A stretch of DNA of 64,000 nucleotides from Acidimicrobiales bacterium (GTDB lineage: Bacteria; Actinomycetota; Acidimicrobiia; Acidimicrobiales; SZUA-35), in contig JANQPB010000016.1 in assembly GCA_028285495.1 (NCBI GenBank), positions 124,001 through 188,000 of the forward strand, in the 5' to 3' direction. Below, in pieces: positions 45,724 to 54,187 of the stretch. Numbering within the stretch: position 1 is the first letter of the stretch; each line of letters begins with the position of its first letter. Position numbers and translations under genes: made by a program. The notes beneath the pieces were generated by a model that saw nothing but the letters and a program-made list of their open reading frames with translations, was not told where the DNA came from and did not search any database.

Positions 45724-46903
45724 GGTCACCGGGTCGGGGTCGGCGCGATCGGGTCAGCCGGTCGTGCTCGGTCGCCCGGCGGTGAGCGGAGCGGGTCACC
45801 GCTCACCGCTCACCACCGAGGCCGACCGGCTGTTCACGATCTGCAACGCCTGCCGCTACTGCGAGGGGCTGTGTGCCGTGTTCCCGGCCATGGAGCGACG
45901 GCGGCTGTTCACCGATGGCGACGTCGACTTCCTGGCCAACCTCTGCCACAACTGCGGTGCCTGCCTCTTCGACTGCCAGTACGCCCCGCCACACGACTTC
46001 GACGTCGTGGTGCCCGAGACGCTGGCCAAGCTGCGGAGCGACACCTGGGAGCGCTACGCCTGGCCGGCGCCGCTCGGACACCTGTTCCGGGCCAACGCCG
46101 TGGCGGTGAGCGTCGCCGTCGTCGCCGCCCTGATCGGATTCCTCGCCGTCGTCGGCGCCGTGAACGGAACCCTGATCGAGCGACACACCGGGCCCGGTGC
46201 CTTCTACCAGGTCGTGCCCCATGGCACGATCGTCGGGCTGTACCTGGCCGCCAGCGGCTTCGCCGTGGCCGCCATGGGGATCTCGATCCGGCGGTACTGG
46301 CGGACGATCGGCGGCGGGCGGCCGACGCTGAGCGACCTGCGCCGGGCCGGCCGCTCAGCCGGAACGCTCGAGTACCTCGACGGCGGCGGTCCCGGCTGCG
46401 TGAACGACGACGACACGCCGGACGACACCCGCAAGCGCTACCACCACCTCACGTTCTACGGGTTCGCCCTGTGCCTGGCCGCCACGACGCTGGCCGCGAT
46501 CCTCGAGGGTGCGTTCGACCGGGTCGCCCCCTATCCGGTCTGGCACCCGGTGGTCGTGCTCGGCACGGTCGGCGGGATCGGGCTCGTGATCGGCCCGATC
46601 GGGCTCCTGGCGGCCAAGCGGCGACGGGCCGACGGCCTGACCGATCCCGGGTCCCGGTCGATGGAGCTGGCCTTCCTCGGTCTGCTGGTGGCGGTGAGCG
46701 TGACCGGCCTGGCCACCCTGGTGCTGCGGGCGACCGTCCTGATGCCGCTCCTGCTGGTCGTCCACCTCGCCGTCGTCTTCGCGTTCTTCGTCACCGCGCC
46801 GTACACGAAGATGGTGCACGGCGCCTACCGCTACGCCGCCCTGGTCAACGACGCCGCCGAGCGCCGCCGGGGCCGTCTGTCGCCACGACGGCGCAACTCC
46901 TAG
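45716..46903 (+). CDS. tcuB: Tricarballylate utilisation iron-sulfur membrane protein
   Basis: Predicted 395-residue protein with an N-terminal two-[4Fe-4S] ferredoxin region (CNACRYCEGLC and CHNCGACLFDC) and about six membrane helices. It is thought to reoxidise TcuA and pass electrons to the quinone pool. The GTG at 45716 is the most likely start, overlapping tcuA. The permease TcuC and regulator TcuR of enteric bacteria are not in the window. Its TAG stop is the first three bases of the next gene's -10 box. Confidence 0.9.
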   Translation: MSEVTGSGSARSGQPVVLGRPAVSGAGHRSPLTTEADRLFTICNACRYCEGLCAVFPAMERRRLFTDGDVDFLANLCHNCGACLFDCQYAPPHDFDVVVPETLAKLRSDTWERYAWPAPLGHLFRANAVAVSVAVVAALIGFLAVVGAVNGTLIERHTGPGAFYQVVPHGTIVGLYLAASGFAVAAMGISIRRYWRTIGGGRPTLSDLRRAGRSAGTLEYLDGGGPGCVNDDDTPDDTRKRYHHLTFYGFALCLAATTLAAILEGAFDRVAPYPVWHPVVVLGTVGGIGLVIGPIGLLAAKRRRADGLTDPGSRSMELAFLGLLVAVSVTGLATLVLRATVLMPLLLVVHLAVVFAFFVTAPYTKMVHGAYRYAALVNDAAERRRGRLSPRRRNS

Positions 46904-46906
46904 GCT
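46901..46906 (+). promoter_or_regulatory. Leaderless -10 box of the hydrolase gene, overlapping the tcuB stop
   Basis: TAGGCT, 7 bases before the GTG; its TAG is also the tcuB stop codon. Confidence 0.55.
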
Positions 46907-46913
46907 CGCGCCG

Positions 46914-47774
46914 GTGGAGACCCTCACGGTGCCCGGCGCCGACGGCTTGTCGCTGGTCATCGACCGGACCGGTCCGTCAGACGGGCCCGGCGCGCTCCTC
47001 CTCCACGGCGGCGGGCAGAACCGCCACGCGTGGAAGGGCACGACCGCGGCCCTGGCCGAGGTCGGGCATCGGGTCGTCGCCGCCGACGCCAGGGGTCACG
47101 GCGACAGCCAGTGGTCGCCGGACGCGGCCTACGACATGACCGACATGGGTGCCGACGTCGAGCGGTTGCTCACGCTGTTCGACGGGCCTCCAGTGGCGAT
47201 CGGCGCCTCCATGGGCGGCATGGCGGCCCTGATGGCCCAGGGGGCGGCCGAGCGGCAGCTCTACCGGGCCGTGGTACTGGTCGACGTCACGCCCCGGATG
47301 GAGACGGCCGGGGTCGAGCGGATCGTCCGGTTCATGTCGGCCCGGCCGGACGGCTTCGACTCGCTCTCGGAGGCGGCCGCCACCATCGCCGCCTACAACC
47401 CGAACCGGGAGCAACCAACCAGCACGAGGGGCCTCGAACGGGTCCTGCGGGAGCGGGACGGGCGATGGGTCTGGCGATGGGACCCGCAGTTCATCCTGTC
47501 AAAGGCGGCCGACATGCTCGAGAACGGCCGCACGGCGGAGCGGATGGACCTGCTGGCCGAGGAGCTCCACGCCGCGGCCGCCCGCCTGACGGTCCCGACC
47601 CTGCTGGTCCGGGGCCAGCAGTCGGACCTGGTGAGCGAGGACACCGTGCGGGAGTTCCTCGACGTGGTGCCCCACGCCCGGTACGTCGACGTGTCGGGAA
47701 CCGGCCACATGGTCGCCGGCGACGACAACGACGCCTTCACCTCGGCCGTGCTGGAGTTCCTCGCCGACGCCTGA
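46914..47774 (+). CDS. Alpha/beta hydrolase
   Basis: Predicted 286-residue hydrolase. LLLHGGGQNRHAW forms the oxyanion region, ARGHGDS the turn, and GASMGG the nucleophile elbow with Ser99. The late Asp is in RGQQSDLVSE and the His in SGTGHMVAGDDN. Substrate is unknown; esterase, dehalogenase-like or C-C hydrolase activity is possible. The GTG start is set by the TAGGCT box. A hairpin begins at the base after the stop codon. Confidence 0.87.
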   Translation: METLTVPGADGLSLVIDRTGPSDGPGALLLHGGGQNRHAWKGTTAALAEVGHRVVAADARGHGDSQWSPDAAYDMTDMGADVERLLTLFDGPPVAIGASMGGMAALMAQGAAERQLYRAVVLVDVTPRMETAGVERIVRFMSARPDGFDSLSEAAATIAAYNPNREQPTSTRGLERVLRERDGRWVWRWDPQFILSKAADMLENGRTAERMDLLAEELHAAAARLTVPTLLVRGQQSDLVSEDTVREFLDVVPHARYVDVSGTGHMVAGDDNDAFTSAVLEFLADA

Positions 47775-47790
47775 CCGGCGAGGGCGCCGG
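47775..47790 (+). terminator. Hairpin immediately after the hydrolase stop
   Basis: CCGGCG-AGGG-CGCCGG, a 6-bp all-GC stem starting right after the TGA. It lacks a T-run; a terminator for the tcu-hydrolase side is plausible. Confidence 0.4.
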
Positions 47791-47829
47791 CGACCGGACG
47801 GCCAACGGCGACCGCCGGGGCGAGGCGGG

Positions 47830-49086
47830 CTACCGAGCTGCGTCGAGACCGTCGGCCACCGCGGCGGCGTCGGCGTGGGTGAGGAACCGCTCGGGGATGT
47901 CGATCCGGAAGATCCTGGCCGAGTTGAGGCCGAGGATCTTGGCCCGCTCGTCGTCGGTCAAGGCGCCCATCGTGCGCTCGATCGCCTGGGCCGAGTAGGG
48001 CCACGAGCCCTCGTGGTGGGGGAAGTCGTTCGCCCACAGGAAGTTGTCGACCAGGTCGTGCTCGCGAGCCAGGTCGAGGCCGGACTTGTCCTCCTGGAAC
48101 GAGGCGAAGCCCTGGCGACGGAAGTAGGTCGACGGCAGCTCCTCCAGCTTCGGCCGGACCCACATGTGGTGCTTGAGGTAGGCCTCGTCCATCGCCTCCA
48201 GCATCCACGGGACCCAGCCGATGCCGGCCTCGATGGCACCGAACCGCAGCGTCGGGTGGCGTTCGGCCACCCCCGAGGCGCAGATGTTGACGAGTGGCTC
48301 CATCGTCGGCGCCAGCGAGTGGATCGTGTAGTTGATCACCGCCCCACCCTGGCTGCGGGCCGTCCGTGGATCGCGGCCGGTCGACACGTGGAACGTGATC
48401 GGCAGGTCGACGTCGGCGATGCAGTCCCAGAGCGGGTCGAACTCGCGCAGGTTGTAGTTGAGGTCGTCGACGTCCGGCGGACCGAACACCGGCTTGCACG
48501 GCAGCGACAGGCCCTTGAACCCGAGGGCGGCCACCCGCTGGATCTCGGCGATCGTCTCGTCGAGCGCGGCCGGGGCCACACACGCCATCGGCATCAGCCG
48601 GTCGTCGTAGTCGGCGAAGGTCTCCCAGGCCCACTCGTTGTAGGCCCGGCACATGGCGTGGCTGAACTCGGCGTCCGGCGTCGCCCACACGGTGAGGCCC
48701 TTGTTCGGGAACAGGATCTCGGCGTCGCAGCCGTCGAGCGCCAGGTCGGCGATCCGGTCGTCCGGGTTCCGACCCGACTCGTTGCGCAGCTTCTCGTGGC
48801 CCTCGAACGGCTGGACCCAGTTGAGCTTGGCCGCCCGGAACCCCTCGGTCTTCTGGTGCTGCTCGCCCTTCCCGTCGAGCACGATGCCGGGTAGCCGGTC
48901 GTGGTACTCGGGCGGCAGCCGGTCGTGGAGGAACGTCTTGGGCTCCTGGACGTGGCCATCGGCGGAGACCATGAAGAACTTGTCGTCGGCGTCCGGCCTG
49001 GCCGACCGCAGCCACCCGTCGTTGCCCGGCGTCTCGGTCCGCCAGGCGTTGTTGGCGTCTGGCTCGGGGATGATCGTCGTGGCCAT
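47830..49086 (-). CDS. Amidohydrolase-family (amidohydro-rel) TIM-barrel protein
   Basis: Predicted 418-residue metal-dependent hydrolase or decarboxylase. Metal-binding landmarks are VSADGHVQEP near residue 40, ITFHVSTGRD in the middle, and the late acidic/His segment WANDFPHHEGSWP. These proteins decarboxylate or hydrolyse aromatic and cyclic acids; which one is unknown. A GGAGCAGAG site precedes the ATG and a TAGGAT box lies at 49121-49126, giving a leader of about 30 bases. Confidence 0.85.
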   Translation of the reverse strand: MATTIIPEPDANNAWRTETPGNDGWLRSARPDADDKFFMVSADGHVQEPKTFLHDRLPPEYHDRLPGIVLDGKGEQHQKTEGFRAAKLNWVQPFEGHEKLRNESGRNPDDRIADLALDGCDAEILFPNKGLTVWATPDAEFSHAMCRAYNEWAWETFADYDDRLMPMACVAPAALDETIAEIQRVAALGFKGLSLPCKPVFGPPDVDDLNYNLREFDPLWDCIADVDLPITFHVSTGRDPRTARSQGGAVINYTIHSLAPTMEPLVNICASGVAERHPTLRFGAIEAGIGWVPWMLEAMDEAYLKHHMWVRPKLEELPSTYFRRQGFASFQEDKSGLDLAREHDLVDNFLWANDFPHHEGSWPYSAQAIERTMGALTDDERAKILGLNSARIFRIDIPERFLTHADAAAVADGLDAAR

Positions 49087-49165
49087 GGATCTCTGCTCCT
49101 CGGATGGCGACCTGCCCGCGATCCTAGGAGAGGTCCGATTCGCCGGACCAGGCGGACCGGGTGGA

Positions 49166-49936
49166 TCAGTGACGAGCGGGCTCGGCCGCCAACTCGGGAT
49201 CGGACCCGGGACCGGGCTCGGGAGGCCGGGCGGCCAGGCGCTGCTGGCGGCCGGCCCGGTGGTCGGCGAACACCTGGCTCACCGCCTGCAGGACCAGGCC
49301 CATCGTCGCTGCGTAGGCGAGCGTGCCGACGCCGACCGTGCCGCCGAGGGCCAGGCCGGCGGAGAGCACGCCGAGGTCGAGCCCGTAGCGGGCGACGATC
49401 CGGCTGACACCCCGGTCCTCGGCCGCAGCCATGAGGAGCTCGAAGGGCCCGCCGGTCGTCCCCGAGTACAGGACGAGGTTGATCCCGCCGGCCATCACCA
49501 CGGTGCCGACGGCGAGGAAGCCGATGCGGCCGGCCATCGTCTCCGGCTGGTTCAGCAGATTGGCGACCGCGTCGATGGCCAGCCCGATCCCGATCATGTA
49601 GGCCACGCCCCACGGGCCTGGGCGACGACCGAGCACGGTGGCTGCGACGAACAGGAACGCAGCGACCAGCCAGGCTCCCTGCCCCAGGGTCAGGCCGAGT
49701 CGGGCGGCCAGGCCCGAGGCGAGGACGTCGTACGGTGGCAGACCGAGGTCGGCCTCGACCAGCATGGCGACGGCGGTGCCGATGAGGGTGGCACCGCAGG
49801 CCAGGAAGACCGCCCTGGCGCCGAGTGAGCGCGACGCCGGGACGAGCCGACGGCGCAACTCGGGCAGGGCCGAGTGGCGGCTGAGCAGGAATCCGGGGCG
49901 GAGTCGTCGCCAGTAGGCGACCAGGCGGCCGTACAC
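49166..49936 (-). CDS. YczE/YitT-like membrane protein
   Basis: Predicted 256-residue protein with about five to six membrane helices. The helix starting VFLACGATLIGTAVAMLVEADLGLPPYDVL and the later VVMAGGINLVLYSGTTGGPFELL segment match the YczE/DUF161 group. Function is unknown; relatives are proposed transporters. A GATACT sequence lies 6 bases before the GTG start. The C-terminus is charged and cytoplasmic. Confidence 0.78.
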   Translation of the reverse strand: MYGRLVAYWRRLRPGFLLSRHSALPELRRRLVPASRSLGARAVFLACGATLIGTAVAMLVEADLGLPPYDVLASGLAARLGLTLGQGAWLVAAFLFVAATVLGRRPGPWGVAYMIGIGLAIDAVANLLNQPETMAGRIGFLAVGTVVMAGGINLVLYSGTTGGPFELLMAAAEDRGVSRIVARYGLDLGVLSAGLALGGTVGVGTLAYAATMGLVLQAVSQVFADHRAGRQQRLAARPPEPGPGSDPELAAEPARH

Positions 49937-50018
49937 CGAACCAGTATCGGACCGCCCGACCGGAAGCTGACTGTGTCCGTTGTCTCCCCGACCCGCCGGG
50001 GAGGCGGCTGGGGACCCC

Positions 50019-50309
50019 CTAGTGCGACACCTCGCCGACGACCAGGCTCGGCTGGACGTTGGTGTAGTTGGGGACGTCGCCCATGATGTCGGCCCCCTTG
50101 GCCGCCATGGCCGAGTCGAAGGCCTCCTGGCTCTCGACGTGGCACCAGCCGATGGCCTCCCAGTCGCCGGCCATCACCTTCGTCGCCCCCCAGCCCTTGC
50201 AGGCGTCGCCGATGGCATCGGCCAGCATCGGCATGTGGGTGCTGACGTAGTAGTCCATGTCGAAGGTCGAGTCGTCGGTCTTCGGATACAGGATGTGGAT
50301 GGAAAGCAT
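50019..50309 (-). CDS. EthD-family small protein
   Basis: Predicted 96-residue dimeric alpha/beta-barrel protein. It starts MLSIHILYPKTDDSTFDMDYY, and the His in STHMPM matches the EthD consensus, with a C-terminal PSLVVGEV strand. EthD-type proteins accompany degradative oxygenases or act as small lyases. The ATG at 50309 is the natural start; upstream in-frame sequence lacks homology. No oxygenase gene is adjacent. Confidence 0.85.
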   Translation of the reverse strand: MLSIHILYPKTDDSTFDMDYYVSTHMPMLADAIGDACKGWGATKVMAGDWEAIGWCHVESQEAFDSAMAAKGADIMGDVPNYTNVQPSLVVGEVSH

Positions 50310-50374
50310 GGCGTCAGTCTGGCATGGCCTCCCGGCCTGCGCCCGTCCGTCGACGGCCGCCGAACCACCCGGCG

Positions 50375-50875
50375 TCAGCCGGTCGGCTCGCCGTTGATCG
50401 TGGTCCGCCGGTCGACGGTGTGCGACCGTTCGATGGCGTCGAGGACGAAGCACATGCGCTCGGCCTGCTCGACCATGGCGGCCAGCTCGTCGGCGGCCGC
50501 ACCCGGGGCGGTGACCGACAGGTCGGTCCCGATCCCGTCGAGCCGGTGCGCTGCGGTGCCGACCAGCATCGAGCCGGACATGGTGAACGACGGGGTGACG
50601 GTGAGCTCGACGGTCTCGAGCTCGATCTTGCGGGCCTCGCCGACACGGGCGAGCTGGGTGAGCAGTCAGAAGGCGAGGGCGGAGGCGAAGTAGGCCAGCG
50701 GTGGCGGAGCGGAGTCGTCGCCGCCGAGGACGGCCCCCTCGTCGCAGGGGATCTCGAAGTGGTCGAACCGGGCCAGCTTGCGCTGCCGCTCGGTTGGTTC
50801 GGCGGTGACGTCGAAGGTGAAGCGAACGCCGCCGTCGGTTCGCTCGATCCGGAACGGGGACTCGGGGTCGGCCAT
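50375..50875 (-). CDS. OsmC-family protein with in-frame TGA, probable selenoprotein
   Basis: Reading through one TGA (50666-50668) gives a continuous 166-residue OsmC-family protein. It runs PPPLAYFASALAF, TGA at codon 70, then LLTQLARVGEARKIE, and ends with a second conserved Cys142 in AERMCFVLDAIERSH. Position 70 is where the family has its first catalytic cysteine (FC in the F-C-x-x-T-Q pattern), so TGA would insert selenocysteine in the peroxide-reacting site. There is no other stop or frame change. A SECIS-like hairpin begins 12 bases after the TGA and a TAAGCT box lies 6 bases before the ATG. The alternatives are a nonsense-mutated pseudogene or a sequencing error. No sel genes lie in the window. 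Confidence 0.75.
50636..50653 (-). promoter_or_regulatory. Candidate bacterial SECIS element
   Basis: On the minus strand CTCGCC, loop CGTGTC, GGCGAG form a perfect 6-bp stem. It starts 12 bases after the TGA, so the loop begins 18 bases after it. A G lies in the first two loop positions and GU appears twice, as in known bSECIS loops. This fits the bacterial consensus of a hairpin just downstream of the codon. Confidence 0.65.
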
Positions 50876-50881
50876 CGGCCG

Positions 50882-50887
50882 AGCTTA
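50882..50887 (-). promoter_or_regulatory. Leaderless -10 box of the OsmC-family gene
   Basis: TAAGCT, 6 bases before the ATG; it argues that the gene is still transcribed on its own. Confidence 0.6.
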
Positions 50888-50953
50888 GGATCGCCGCGCC
50901 GGGTCGAGCCACCGCCGCTCGACGCCCGAGCGGGGCCCGACTACAAACGGGGC

Positions 50954-52081
50954 ATGAGCGACGCCAGCATCCCCGCACGAGCCCTACGGTCGACGGTCAC
51001 CGACGGCGGCGAGGTCGTCCTCACCATCGACGAGGTCGAGGTCGGCCCGCCCGGTCCGAACGAGGTGGTGCTTCGGGTCGAGGCCTCCCCGATCAACCCG
51101 TCCGATCTTGGCATGCTCCTGGCCGGCGGCGACGTGGCCACGGCATCGGCCGCCGACGGGGCCACCCGGCTCCGCCTGCCGGACGGGGCGACGGCGGCCG
51201 CGGCCGGGCGGCTCGGCCAGCCGATGCCGGTGGGCAACGAGGGGGCCGGCGAGGTGGTGGCCGCCGGCGGGTCCGAGGAGGCACAGGCGCTGCTCGGCCG
51301 AATCGTCGCCGCCGTCCCCGGCGGGATGTACGCCACCAACCGGGCGGCGTCGCTCGACCAGTGCCTGGTCGTGCCCGACGGCACCGATCCCCGCGACGCC
51401 GCCTCGTGCTTCGTCAACCCCTTGACGGCGCTCGGCATGACCGAGACGATGCGGCGGGAAGGGCACACCGCCCTGGTCCACACGGCCGCCGCCTCCAACC
51501 TCGGCCAGATGCTGGTCAGGATCTGCGCCGACGACGGGATCGAGCTGGTCAACATCGTCCGCCGACCGGCCCAGGTCGAGCTGCTGCGCTCGCTCGGCGC
51601 CAGCTACGTCGTCGACTCGTCGTCGGACGACTTCCGCCACGAGCTGGTCGAGGCCCTCCGGGCCACCGGGGCCACGATCGCCTTCGACGCCACCGGTGGC
51701 GGCGAGCTGGCCTCGAACATCCTGAGCGCCATGGAAGCGGCCCAGGCCGGTGCCGGCGGCGGCTACAGCCGCTACGGCTCGACCACGCACAAGCAGGTCT
51801 ACATCTACGGTGGGCTCGACCGCTCGCCCACCGTGCTGCACCGCTCGTACGGGATGGCGTGGTCGATCGGGGGCTGGCTGCTCACGCCGTTCCTCATGGC
51901 CGTCGGGCGGGAACGAGGGGCCGAGCTGCGCCAGCGGGTGGCCGACGAGCTGCACACGACCTTCGCCAGCTCGTACGCCGAGACCCTCTCGCTCGACCAG
52001 GTGCTCGACCCGGCGCACATGGCCGACTACGCCAGGATGGCGACCGGGGCCAAGGCGCTGGTCACACCTCAGGGCAGCTGA
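50954..52081 (+). CDS. MDR/quinone-oxidoreductase-like dehydrogenase
   Basis: Predicted 375-residue medium-chain dehydrogenase without the catalytic or structural zinc ligands. VLRVEASPINPSDLGMLLAGG is the family N-terminal motif. The nucleotide-binding segment is TALVHTAAASNLGQMLVRIC, followed by FDATGGGELASNIL. It should use NADPH to reduce an activated alkene or quinone. The ATG at 50954 is chosen; TACAAA lies 6 bases upstream. The next gene starts 3 bases after its stop. Confidence 0.88.
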   Translation: MSDASIPARALRSTVTDGGEVVLTIDEVEVGPPGPNEVVLRVEASPINPSDLGMLLAGGDVATASAADGATRLRLPDGATAAAAGRLGQPMPVGNEGAGEVVAAGGSEEAQALLGRIVAAVPGGMYATNRAASLDQCLVVPDGTDPRDAASCFVNPLTALGMTETMRREGHTALVHTAAASNLGQMLVRICADDGIELVNIVRRPAQVELLRSLGASYVVDSSSDDFRHELVEALRATGATIAFDATGGGELASNILSAMEAAQAGAGGGYSRYGSTTHKQVYIYGGLDRSPTVLHRSYGMAWSIGGWLLTPFLMAVGRERGAELRQRVADELHTTFASSYAETLSLDQVLDPAHMADYARMATGAKALVTPQGS

Positions 52082-52084
52082 CCC

Positions 52085-53203
52085 GTGGGCGGTTCGACGT
52101 ACCGAGCGGAGCACGTCGGCAGCCTCCTGCGCCCGGCGGCGGTGGCCGAGGCCAGGGCGGCCAACATCGGACCGGGTCAGCTCCACAGTGGACCGGAGCT
52201 GCGACCGATCGAGGACGAGGCCATCGCCGACGCCGTCGCCATGCAGGAGGCGGTCGGCCTGCCGGTGGTGACCGACGGCGAACTGCGGCGCTCGTTCTGG
52301 CACTACGACTTCCTCGACGGGCTCGACGGGCTCGACGTCGTCCACCGGCCCGACCAGAGTGGCGTGACCTTCGCCGGCTCGGTGTCGATCAAGCCGTTCC
52401 ATCCGACGATCACCGACCGGATCGGGTTCCCGGCCGACCACCCGATGCTGGACCACTTCCGCCACCTGGCCTCCGTGGCCACCGCGGTGCCGAAGATCTC
52501 GATCCCGGGTCCGAGCGCCTGCCACTTCCGGACCGCAGCCGACGACATCGCCCCCGAGGCCTACCGAGACCTCGACGTGCTGTTCGCCGACATCGCCGCC
52601 GCCTACGCCGATGCGATCGCCGCGTTCCACGCCGCCGGCTGCCGCTACCTCCAGCTCGACGACATCTTCTTCGCCTACCTCTGCGACGAGCGGCAGCGGG
52701 AGGCCAAGCGGGCCGAGGGCCTCGACCCGGATCAGCTGATCGTCGCCTACGCCGACATGCTCGAGCGGGCCATCGCCGACCGGCCGGACGACCTGACGAT
52801 CGCCATGCACCTGTGCCGGGGCAACTTCCGCTCGACCCACGTTGCCTCCGGCGGCTACGACCCGGCGGTCGATGCGATCTTCAACCGGACCAGCGTCGAC
52901 GTCTACTTCATGGAGTGGGACACCGAACGGGCCGGCGGCCTCGAGCCGCTGTCGCTGCTCCCGGCCGGCGACAAGCGGGTGATGCTCGGCTTCGTCACCA
53001 CCAAGACGCCGGAGCTGGAGCCGCTCGACGACCTCCGCCGCCGGATCGAGGCCGCCGCCGGCCACGCCGATCCCGACCAGCTCGGCCTGGCCCCGCAGTG
53101 CGGCTTCGCCTCGACCGAGGAGGGCAACACGCTCACGCCGGACCAACAGCGGGCCAAGCTGGAGCTGGTGGTGACGGCGGCCGATGCCATCTGGGGTTCG
53201 TAG
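52085..53203 (+). CDS. Cobalamin-independent methionine synthase-like (MetE C-terminal type) protein
   Basis: Predicted 372-residue single-barrel protein related to MetE and to YxjG/YxjH. GLPVVTDGELRRSFWHYDF, LQLDDIFFAYLCD, MHLCRGNF with the His/Cys zinc-ligand pattern, and GLAPQCGFAS near the C-terminus support it. It may transfer methyl groups from a donor other than long polyglutamyl folate; the substrate is not known. GTG start. It lies 3 bases after the dehydrogenase gene, suggesting one transcript. Confidence 0.88.
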   Translation: MGGSTYRAEHVGSLLRPAAVAEARAANIGPGQLHSGPELRPIEDEAIADAVAMQEAVGLPVVTDGELRRSFWHYDFLDGLDGLDVVHRPDQSGVTFAGSVSIKPFHPTITDRIGFPADHPMLDHFRHLASVATAVPKISIPGPSACHFRTAADDIAPEAYRDLDVLFADIAAAYADAIAAFHAAGCRYLQLDDIFFAYLCDERQREAKRAEGLDPDQLIVAYADMLERAIADRPDDLTIAMHLCRGNFRSTHVASGGYDPAVDAIFNRTSVDVYFMEWDTERAGGLEPLSLLPAGDKRVMLGFVTTKTPELEPLDDLRRRIEAAAGHADPDQLGLAPQCGFASTEEGNTLTPDQQRAKLELVVTAADAIWGS

Positions 53204-53212
53204 GCCTCGGCG

Positions 53213-54145
53213 TCAGGGCGTCGACACCCCGGCCGACGGCGCTCGACCGGTCGGGCCGATGAGGATGTCGGTCTCCCGATGGGGCTCGAAGCCGGCGTCG
53301 AGGTACAGGTCGCGGGCCGGCGGGTTCTCCAGTTCGTAGCAGATCTTGATCCGATCGGCCCCGGCCCGGGCCAGCCGGTCGACGCCGGCGGTCAGCACGT
53401 GGCGGGCCAGGCCCCGGCGCTGGTGCTCGTCCTCGGTGCGCATCGGCTCGACGAGCCCGGTGTTGCTGACCGGATCGAGCCAGAACAGGCCATAGGCGGC
53501 CGTCTCGCCGGAGCCGTCGCCATCGAGGACGACCAGGTCGAGGTCGGGGCGGTAGAGCGAGGCCTGGCGGAGGCGGGGCTCGGGATCGGCGTGGCCCCGC
53601 TTCGCCGAGATCATGTGGTGGGGGCGATCGGCGGTCTCGAGCCGGGTGCGGAGCCGATAGCCGTCGTGCAGGTCGCTGATCGGGGGCCGCTGCCCGGCGT
53701 CGAGCCACGCCTCGCCGAGGCCCGCCTCCTTTCGGGTGAACCCGTGCTCGGCGAGCAGCGAGCCGAGCGCGGTGTCGCTGCGGTCGACCTCGAGCTCGAC
53801 GGCGTCGAACCCGTGCTCGGAGGCGTGGACCAGCCCTCGCTCGATCACCGCGGCCAGCCGAGCGAACGGCACGTCGGCCAGCACGTGGGGATCGAGGGCG
53901 ATGCCGTCACCCCAGTCGGTGACGATCACCGCGGCCTCCGGCCGACCGTCGTCGTCGAACCAGAACAGCTGCGGGAGCTCGTCGGTCCGGCGGACGGTGC
54001 GCCACCACCACTGCAGGTCGGCGGCCTCGTAGAGCCCGGCCGTCGGGTGGCCGCTCCGGATCCGCTGCAGCAGCTCGGTGACCGCCCCCAGGTACCCGAG
54101 GCCGCTGCGAACCGCTTCGTGTGACCGTTCCCCAGCGACTGACAT
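53213..54145 (-). CDS. GNAT-family N-acetyltransferase
   Basis: Predicted 310-residue protein with a C-terminal GNAT domain (about residues 175-300). DEHQRRGLARHVLTAGVDRL is the acetyl-CoA pyrophosphate-binding motif and NPPARDLYLDAGFEP the terminal strand-helix. The N-terminal half may be a degenerate second GNAT fold. The ATG at 54145 is chosen because TAGAGT lies 7 bases before it, and the upstream in-frame ATG (54163) would add only six residues. Confidence 0.88.
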   Translation of the reverse strand: MSVAGERSHEAVRSGLGYLGAVTELLQRIRSGHPTAGLYEAADLQWWWRTVRRTDELPQLFWFDDDGRPEAAVIVTDWGDGIALDPHVLADVPFARLAAVIERGLVHASEHGFDAVELEVDRSDTALGSLLAEHGFTRKEAGLGEAWLDAGQRPPISDLHDGYRLRTRLETADRPHHMISAKRGHADPEPRLRQASLYRPDLDLVVLDGDGSGETAAYGLFWLDPVSNTGLVEPMRTEDEHQRRGLARHVLTAGVDRLARAGADRIKICYELENPPARDLYLDAGFEPHRETDILIGPTGRAPSAGVSTP

Positions 54146-54152
54146 GGCCGGA

Positions 54153-54158
54153 ACTCTA
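54153..54158 (-). promoter_or_regulatory. Leaderless -10 box of the GNAT gene
   Basis: TAGAGT, 7 bases before the ATG at 54145. Confidence 0.55.
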
Positions 54159-54187
54159 CGCACTCGGGGGCGACGGCACGGCCGAAT

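Noticed and set aside
50375..50581. Treating the OsmC-family gene as two separate small genes
   Set aside because: The two parts are in one frame, the part between is homologous sequence, and the only interruption is one TGA at the catalytic Cys position.
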